A stretch of DNA of 64,000 bases from assembly GCA_964553135.1 (NCBI GenBank), contig CAZKJL010000001.1:1-64000 (forward strand), in the 5' to 3' direction. Made by a program: the position numbers and the translations under genes. Positions within the stretch are counted from its first letter, which is position 1. Each line of letters opens with the position of its first letter. Positions 59,251 through 64,000 of the stretch are shown in pieces. The DNA comes from CAZKJL01 sp964553135. GTDB taxonomy: Bacteria; Patescibacteriota; Gracilibacteria; Peribacterales; Peribacteraceae. The notes beneath the pieces are model-generated. The model had not been told where the DNA came from and ran no database searches. It saw nothing but the letters and a program-made list of their open reading frames with translations.

Positions 59251-59325
59251 ATGAGAAATTTCTGCGCCATTTGCACGGTCCGTATGTGCGTCACGAAGGT
59301 GACGGCGGACATGCTGTGCGCGTAG
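59251..59325 (+). CDS. Putative 24-residue Cys-rich leader peptide
   Basis: A short frame, MRNFCAICTVRMCVTKVTAD and four more residues, starts 9 nt after a strong -10, so it would be read from a near-leaderless mRNA. It holds four cysteines, three in a CxxC-xxxx-C arrangement, which could bind a metal. It may be a translated leader controlling the gene at 59486, or a chance frame. No homology evidence is available. Confidence 0.35.
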   Translation: MRNFCAICTVRMCVTKVTADMLCA

Positions 59326-59485
59326 AAACAATCGAAAAACCCGCAGCAACTCCGCCCACCCAGACGGAGATATTTGTCGTTACCCGATCTTTCACACCAC
59401 CGCTTGCAACAGGGAGGCCTGCCGAATGGCAGACGTCAGCCCGCCCTGTTGGAGTCACTCACACCATCTCGAAAGGATCTGAACC
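59326..59485 (+). other. Possible structured mRNA leader
   Basis: The region between the small frame and the 85-residue gene contains pairing segments, notably ACAGGG (about 59408) with CCCTGT (about 59446) around a GCCTGCCGAATGGCAG hairpin. It could be a regulatory leader. I do not recognise a known riboswitch. Confidence 0.35.
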
Positions 59486-59743
59486 ATGTTCTACGAATCC
59501 CGTTCCGATTTCGCATTCGGATTGAAGCGCAACCGGGTGTGGCCCGTCCCACCCATCGAAGTCCTGCTGAAGCATTGGCTGAAGCGCGTCTCCAAGAACT
59601 CCGAGAAGTTCGGTCGTCCGTACCGTTGCGAGCTTCGCCAGAAGTACGCAACAACCTTGGGCTTGCCCACACGTTGGGTGGAGATCAAGGCCGATGGAAC
59701 GCTCTGGCACGACGCTCGCGACGAACCGATTTTCTCTCTCTGA
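59486..59743 (+). CDS. Small basic hypothetical protein
   Basis: The 85-residue basic protein (FGLKRNRVWPVPPIEVLLKH, WVEIKADGTLWHDARDEP) has no recognised family, signal or membrane helix. It is one of the few genes here with a Shine-Dalgarno-like AAAGGATC about 8 nt before the ATG, which fits a transcript with a real leader from the promoter at 59214. A perfect 10-bp hairpin follows at 59786. Its compact promoter-leader-gene-hairpin layout suggests a stand-alone, possibly regulated unit. Confidence 0.6.
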   Translation: MFYESRSDFAFGLKRNRVWPVPPIEVLLKHWLKRVSKNSEKFGRPYRCELRQKYATTLGLPTRWVEIKADGTLWHDARDEPIFSL

Positions 59744-60057
59744 CACCGTCTGACTCCCGACAAACATTCCGACAAGGCAACTCTTCCTCACCATGGACGC
59801 ATGGTGAGGTTTGAGCTGCGCCGAAAAACGCGCACGCCCAACGACCGTCGTGCGCTTTGGCTCGTCCCTGGGGTTACCAGGTGGGTGACCGCATCCCTGC
59901 TCCACGGAGCCGGGTGATTTGGCCTCCCATAATGAGCTGTCAGAGAAAAAGCGTTTAGCGGACTAACGAATCGTCGAGGCACGCATGATTGTACTCACGG
60001 CGAAGAAAAGTCATAGTGCGATGAACGCGAATTGTTTCCGAAAATCGACACGGAAAT
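59744..60057. other. Spacer after the small gene
   Basis: 314 nt without a supported gene. The hairpin CCTCACCATG-GACG-CATGGTGAGG at 59786-59809 may terminate the small unit, although the following T run is weak. The rest shows nothing recognisable. Confidence 0.45.
59786..59812 (+). terminator. Hairpin, possible terminator of the small unit
   Basis: A perfect 10-bp stem with a GACG loop followed by TTTG. The short T run makes termination strength uncertain. Confidence 0.45.
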
Positions 60058-60735
60058 TCAGGCCAAACGCAGCGAGACCGTCAGGCAATTCACAAACCCC
60101 TCTTTGACTTTTTCACGGTCTCCACCGCGGTAGGTGAAATATGTTTTCGGGCTGCAACGGGTACAGCCGGAAAGTCTCTCGATCCGGGGCAACGGAACGC
60201 CGATCGAGGCAAGCTCGGCATCGAGCGCGGCGCGTAAATCGACGGAGTTTCCACGGATGAATTGCTTGAGTTCGGGAACTTCCGTCACGGGATCGGTGAA
60301 ATCCGAACACTGCAAGCACAGCGCGGGACCGAGACCCACGAACGTGTCCGCAGGATCGATGCTCCATTCTTCTTTGAGAAGCGCATACGCGGATGTCATG
60401 ACGCGGGACTGCACGCCGCGCCAACCCGCGTGCACCAAGCACACGACGTTCCTTTCGGGTGCGATGATGACGGCGTTCTGGCAATCGGCGAAGCGGATGC
60501 CGAGCGTGAGACCCGGCACGTCGGTTGCGAGCGCATCGGCTTCGATGACTCTGGATGATGGCGTACTGACGCGAACGGCGCGATTGCCGTGCATTTGCTT
60601 GAGTCCGACGACCGCGACGGAACCGACGGTCCGCGCAATGACGTCATCGTTCCATGCGTCGTCCTCGCGCGTGAGCAAACGGAGATCGATGCGATCTTGA
60701 AAGTGCCGGAGCGAAGAAAACGGATGGCGGATCAT
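60058..60735 (-). CDS. pgeF: Laccase-domain polyphenol oxidase / purine nucleoside phosphorylase (YfiH/PgeF)
   Basis: The 225-residue protein is of the DUF152/YfiH family, now known for purine-nucleoside activities and, in E. coli, for editing peptidoglycan precursors. Metal and active-site residues appear in LKQMHGNRAV, RFADCQNAVIIAP and CLVHAGWRGVQSRV; the C-terminal CTRCSPKTYFTYRGGDREK matches the family CT....FfSyR motif. The start is ATG 60735, giving MIRHPFSSLRHF, 1 nt after the nnrD stop. It is the third gene of a tight minus-strand operon. Confidence 0.9.
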   Translation of the reverse strand: MIRHPFSSLRHFQDRIDLRLLTREDDAWNDDVIARTVGSVAVVGLKQMHGNRAVRVSTPSSRVIEADALATDVPGLTLGIRFADCQNAVIIAPERNVVCLVHAGWRGVQSRVMTSAYALLKEEWSIDPADTFVGLGPALCLQCSDFTDPVTEVPELKQFIRGNSVDLRAALDAELASIGVPLPRIERLSGCTRCSPKTYFTYRGGDREKVKEGFVNCLTVSLRLA

Positions 60736-60736
60736 G

Positions 60737-61555
60737 TCAGAAATGTCCCTTGAGGAGCGCCGGGATTCTTTTGATGACGTCGTGTGCGGTGTACGCGTAA
60801 CCGACCTCGGTGAAGAGTTCGTCGGCGGCCTTTTTGACCGTGGAACTCGCAAGGACGCACGCATCGGCGTGGGACATCCCCTGCGCAATGAGCCCTGCCG
60901 TAAGCCCTGCAAGCGCATCTCCCGTTCCGCCGACGGTGAGCCCGGCGTTCCCGCCGATCACCTCTCGTTCGGTGCCGCCGGAGTCCACGACGATGTCGGT
61001 GACGCCCTTGAGGAGAAACGTACAGGCGTGTTCGGCGGCGATGCTTCCGAGATCCCTTCGTTCCACGCGCATGCGTTCGAGTTCGCCGAGATGCGGCGTA
61101 AGCACCGCGTGCTTTCCCTTGAGATGCTTGAGCGTGGCGGCCTGCAATGCCGATGCGTCGCAGACGAACGGACACGCCGCTTCGTCGAGCAACGCCATGA
61201 TGGCGTCGATGCCCGCAGACGTACGCGAAAGGCCGGGGCCGATGACTGCCACGTCGATGGTGGCCAGAAAGGCGACGAGTCTCCGACGGTCCTGCGGCGA
61301 GAGTTCGTCCGAAGCGGCTGAACCGAACGGGTGGATCTGGAAATTCAGGGAAGCGTTTTTGGCGACGCCGGCATGCATGTGCGGCACCCACACATAGAGC
61401 AAGTCGACACCGGACGCTTCCGCGGCGAGCGCCGAAAACAACGGCGCTCCGTGTTGGTGCAATGAGCCCCCGATGATCGCCACCGTACCGTTCTCGCCTT
61501 TGTGAGAGCCGGGCGCGCGCATGGCGTCATTGTATCCCATTTTCGACGGCGTCAA
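60737..61555 (-). CDS. nnrD: ADP-dependent NAD(P)H-hydrate dehydratase
   Basis: Metabolite-repair enzyme of the ribokinase-like YjeF C-terminal family; it dehydrates damaged NAD(P)HX using ADP. Visible are KGENGTVAIIGGS, the DVAVIGPGLSR strand, AVLTPHLGELERM, LLKGVTDIVV, and the C-terminal GGTGDALAGLTAG that holds the catalytic Asp. The usual N-terminal epimerase (NnrE) domain is absent. The ATG overlaps the glycosyltransferase stop (ATGA), so translation is coupled; starts at 61540 or 61522 are possible. Confidence 0.92.
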   Translation of the reverse strand: MTPSKMGYNDAMRAPGSHKGENGTVAIIGGSLHQHGAPLFSALAAEASGVDLLYVWVPHMHAGVAKNASLNFQIHPFGSAASDELSPQDRRRLVAFLATIDVAVIGPGLSRTSAGIDAIMALLDEAACPFVCDASALQAATLKHLKGKHAVLTPHLGELERMRVERRDLGSIAAEHACTFLLKGVTDIVVDSGGTEREVIGGNAGLTVGGTGDALAGLTAGLIAQGMSHADACVLASSTVKKAADELFTEVGYAYTAHDVIKRIPALLKGHF

Positions 61556-62649
61556 TGCTTCAGGGCCGACGCCACCTCTTCGGCAATGCGTTTTTTGAAC
61601 GTATCGATGTGAAACGCGCGCGCATGCTGCCGAATCGCCGCACGATCGAACGCAAGGGCATCGAAACGCTTGAGTGCCTCGGCGAACGCATCGACCGTCT
61701 GCTGGGATACCAGAACGCCCGTGACACCGTCACGCACCACGTCGAGCACGCCGCCTTTGCCGTACGCAATGACGGGAACACCCATCGCCTGCGCTTCCAT
61801 CGGCACGATGCCGGCATCTTCCATCTGCGGAGAGAAGAGTGCCGTGGCTGCGCCGTAGAGCGCGGGAAGATCGTTGTCGGGTACGTAACCCAGAAACTGC
61901 ACCGTGGGCCCCGCCATGGCCTTGAGTCGCGCGAATTCATCACCCGTACCGCCGATCTTGAGCGGCAGCTTCAGATGATTGGCGAGCGTGATGAGCAGAT
62001 CGAATTTCTTGTACGGCACCATGCGACCGAGCGCCAAAAAGTAGGAACCGCGATTCGCGGAAAGGGGATGATCGAAAAAATGCGCGTCGACGGGCGGCGG
62101 GATGACGACGCTCTCCCGTGCGTAGATGCGACGAATGCGCGCCTGCGTCTCCGTGGAGTTGGCGATGAAATGATCGACGCGCTTGGCGGTGGCAAGATCC
62201 CAACGCCGCAAATACTTGAGCAAACGTTGAACGGGCTTCCGCAGCGGCCAACGGATCTTGAAGTCATTGAGGTACTCCGTTTCCATCTCCCACGCGTAGC
62301 GCATGGGCGTGTGGCAGTAACACACGTGCACGGCGGTGGCGGGCGGAATGACGCCCTTGCCGACGGCGTGCGACGAGCTGATGACGACGTCGCTTCCCGC
62401 AAGATCGATGTGTTCGATGTACCGCGGCATGGATGCGATGAGCACTTGGTGACGCCCGAGCAACATGAATGCTTTTTGGAGCACGGACGACACCCGAATA
62501 TCGGCCGCCTGCAGACGTGCATCGAGTTTTTCTTTGCGTGCGACGGTCGTATGAATGACGGCCTCGGGCCACAGCGAACTGAGCGCCGAGATGACGTGTT
62601 CCGCGCCTCCGTACGTGGGCAGCCAATCGGCAACGATCGTCGTTTTCAT
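61552..62649 (-). CDS. GT4-type glycosyltransferase
   Basis: The 365-residue GT-B enzyme is of the glycosyltransferase 4 family, probably adding sugar to an envelope lipid or polysaccharide. The N-terminal half has the acceptor-side WLPTYGGAEHVI loop and the CYCHTPMRYAWEM segment. The C-terminal half has YFLALGRMVPYKKFDLLI and the nucleotide-sugar site EDAGIVPMEAQAMGVPVIAYGKGG (Glu in EDAGI, Glu in PMEA). It is first in an operon with nnrD and pgeF, unrelated in function. Donor and acceptor cannot be read from sequence. Confidence 0.92.
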   Translation of the reverse strand: MKTTIVADWLPTYGGAEHVISALSSLWPEAVIHTTVARKEKLDARLQAADIRVSSVLQKAFMLLGRHQVLIASMPRYIEHIDLAGSDVVISSSHAVGKGVIPPATAVHVCYCHTPMRYAWEMETEYLNDFKIRWPLRKPVQRLLKYLRRWDLATAKRVDHFIANSTETQARIRRIYARESVVIPPPVDAHFFDHPLSANRGSYFLALGRMVPYKKFDLLITLANHLKLPLKIGGTGDEFARLKAMAGPTVQFLGYVPDNDLPALYGAATALFSPQMEDAGIVPMEAQAMGVPVIAYGKGGVLDVVRDGVTGVLVSQQTVDAFAEALKRFDALAFDRAAIRQHARAFHIDTFKKRIAEEVASALKH

Positions 62650-62724
62650 AGCCGCAGCACTATGACATAGAGAGGCCCGTCGGAACAGTTCCCGTAGGGC
62701 TCCGTTGCCTCTAAGCTGGCCTCC

Positions 62725-63672
62725 ATGCCGCTACGGGCACCATCGAAACTTCCGCGACGATTCAATCGGCAGGCCAGTCCTTTCGCACGGGGCATGGCCC
62801 GGAAACAGTACGCCAATCCGACGAGGCGTTCGCGGCTGCGCAAAGAACGTTTCATCCGCTGGCAGCGACGCATGGCCAAGGTCATGGCGGCGGTCGTGGT
62901 GGAGTTCCGTCTGTGGATGGCCATCGGAGCGGGTGTGGTCATCGTGGCCGTGGCATCGATCTTGCTCTTCGCGCCGTTCTTCGACGTTCGGGAAATGCGC
63001 ATCAAGAGACAAGACCCCCGCATCGACCCGGAGGAAGTGCAGCAAGTGCTCTCGCCCCTTTTCAAGCAACGTCTGGTACTCGTGACGCGAAGCCAAGTGG
63101 AATCCATGCTCCAAGCCGAGTACCCGGACATCGAACGCGTGGAGATCGACAAGCAGTATCCGTCGACGCTCAGCGTGGCGCTGTACTTGGAACCCGTCAT
63201 CGCGGCGATCAAGGTGGCGGAGAACGACGACAAAATCGAGCAGACCGGATCGGGCTCGGCGCTCGCGACGGACACCGGAGCGTCGCTGTACTCGTACATC
63301 AGCCGCAGCGGATATTTCGAGACGTCACCCATTCGACTGGTCTCCGAAAAGTTGCCCGTACTCACCATCACGGACTGGGGCATCCGCCCGCAGAACAGAA
63401 CGCTGCTTCTGGAACCGGAAACACTCCGCACCATTTTCCAGGCGCGCGACACGTTACGCCGAGATTTCGGCTTGGAGACGACGAATATCACCGTTTTCCT
63501 CCGTGCCCAGGAGTTCCATATTCGCACGAACAAAAGCACGCTGTGGTTTGATCTACGAAGCCCGCTACCCGTACAATTGCAACGCTTCCGCGAGTTCCTC
63601 AAAGCGGTTCCCCTCGATCAAGCGAAGGGATACGTGGATCTTCGCATCGCCGACAAGATCATCTATAAGTAA
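62725..63672 (+). CDS. ftsQ: Cell division protein FtsQ/DivIB
   Basis: The 315-residue bitopic membrane protein has a basic cytoplasmic N-terminus of about 65 residues, one membrane helix (AIGAGVVIVAVASILLFAPF) and an extracellular POTRA domain (FFDVREMRIKRQDPRIDP onward, including the YPDIERVEIDKQYPSTLSVA strand). FtsQ links early and late divisome parts. The C-terminal beta domain ends in DLRIADKIIYK, as in the family. A TAAGCT hexamer lies 7 nt before the ATG. The D,D-carboxypeptidase gene follows after 36 nt in the same direction. Confidence 0.88.
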   Translation: MPLRAPSKLPRRFNRQASPFARGMARKQYANPTRRSRLRKERFIRWQRRMAKVMAAVVVEFRLWMAIGAGVVIVAVASILLFAPFFDVREMRIKRQDPRIDPEEVQQVLSPLFKQRLVLVTRSQVESMLQAEYPDIERVEIDKQYPSTLSVALYLEPVIAAIKVAENDDKIEQTGSGSALATDTGASLYSYISRSGYFETSPIRLVSEKLPVLTITDWGIRPQNRTLLLEPETLRTIFQARDTLRRDFGLETTNITVFLRAQEFHIRTNKSTLWFDLRSPLPVQLQRFREFLKAVPLDQAKGYVDLRIADKIIYK

Positions 63673-63708
63673 TCGCTACTCGCTTTTCTTACCGAGACGT
63701 TCCGCTCC

Positions 63709-64000
63709 ATGCTTTCAGCCCTCGCTTCCGTCCTCTTCCTCGGCATCGTTCCGGCGCAGCCGCCCGTCCCCGCCGCACGCATGCTCCCGGGCATCGAAGT
63801 GATGTCCATTTCGGCACCGAGCAAACTCGTGAACCGCATCAAAGCACCCGACCTCTCGGCATCGGGAGCGCTTTTGCTCGACGCCGAAAGCGGCGAGGAA
63901 ATGTTCGCCATCAACGCGGATGAACGTCGCCCCATGGCGAGCCTTACCAAGATCATGACGGCGCTTCTCATCCTGGAAAACCACGACATGTTCGAAGTGG
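63709..64000 (+). CDS. dacA: D-alanyl-D-alanine carboxypeptidase, S11 family (partial, runs off the window)
   Basis: The first 97 codons are present. A signal peptide (MLSALASVLFLGIVPAQPPV) is followed by DLSASGALLLDAESGEEMFA and the catalytic SxxK motif in PMASLTKIMTALL, all in S11 order. It trims the terminal D-Ala of peptidoglycan stem peptides. It follows ftsQ by 36 nt, consistent with a small division/wall operon. The SxN and KTG motifs lie beyond the window edge. Confidence 0.88.
   Translation, partial: MLSALASVLFLGIVPAQPPVPAARMLPGIEVMSISAPSKLVNRIKAPDLSASGALLLDAESGEEMFAINADERRPMASLTKIMTALLILENHDMFEV

Overview
The window reads as chromosome from a Candidate Phyla Radiation (Patescibacteria) bacterium, most likely of the Peregrinibacteria/Peribacteria kind. 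That placement is inferred, from an enlarged helix in the 23S rRNA, compact housekeeping genes with little or no ribosome-binding sequence, an outsized share of huge secreted or S-layer-like proteins, and the absence of biosynthetic operons. UGA is used as a normal stop (for example in ATGA overlaps), so the UGA=Gly code of Gracilibacteria/SR1 does not apply. No phage, CRISPR array or intact insertion sequence is visible.

Layout. 1-7.6 kb: 5' part of the 23S rRNA (minus), rpoB with no rpoC beside it, superoxide dismutase, and a FemAB-like cell-wall aminoacyltransferase. 7.6-13 kb: a 1437-residue SLH-domain surface protein and a 1-kb gene-free stretch. 13-22.4 kb: cysS, class I aldolase, two cysteine-rich secreted proteins sharing a C-terminal tag, yidC-rnpA, and divergent gatCA. 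22.4-29.3 kb: five minus-strand genes for membrane-anchored surface proteins, four of which share an N-terminal domain. 29.4-36 kb: dnaJ, a Jag-like RNA-binding protein, a RhuM-Doc protein, HU and topA. 36-40.3 kb: a Nudix-like protein, tRNA-Trp with two truncated tandem copies upstream, a MIP channel, a class IV aminotransferase and an SLH protein. 40.3-46.3 kb: an AT-richer gap, an orphan transposase-type HTH gene coupled to a surface protein, and further surface proteins. 46.3-51.2 kb: a two-component cluster, including one kinase without its phosphoacceptor His, and a beta-lactamase-like serine hydrolase. 51.2-57 kb: a 1505-residue surface protein and an M23 endopeptidase. 57-64 kb: dGTPase, two Nudix hydrolases, a small transcription unit, a glycosyltransferase-nnrD-pgeF operon, ftsQ and the start of a D,D-carboxypeptidase.

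Three themes run across the window. (1) Surface proteins are assembled from shared modules: SLH, DUF4215-type Cys motifs, Ser-rich linkers, Kelch-like repeats, thrombospondin-3 repeats, and unnamed N- and C-terminal modules that recur between genes. (2) Many genes have a -10 hexamer, often of the extended TGnTATAAT type, ending only 6-8 nt before the start codon, which predicts leaderless mRNAs; this pattern also settles several start codons. (3) Eight intergenic spacers hold long imperfect hairpins whose two arms are both built by iterating one short word. Four unrelated words are used, so the sequence differs between families while the architecture is the same. I consider theme 3 and the 22-29 kb surface locus the best candidates for something undescribed.
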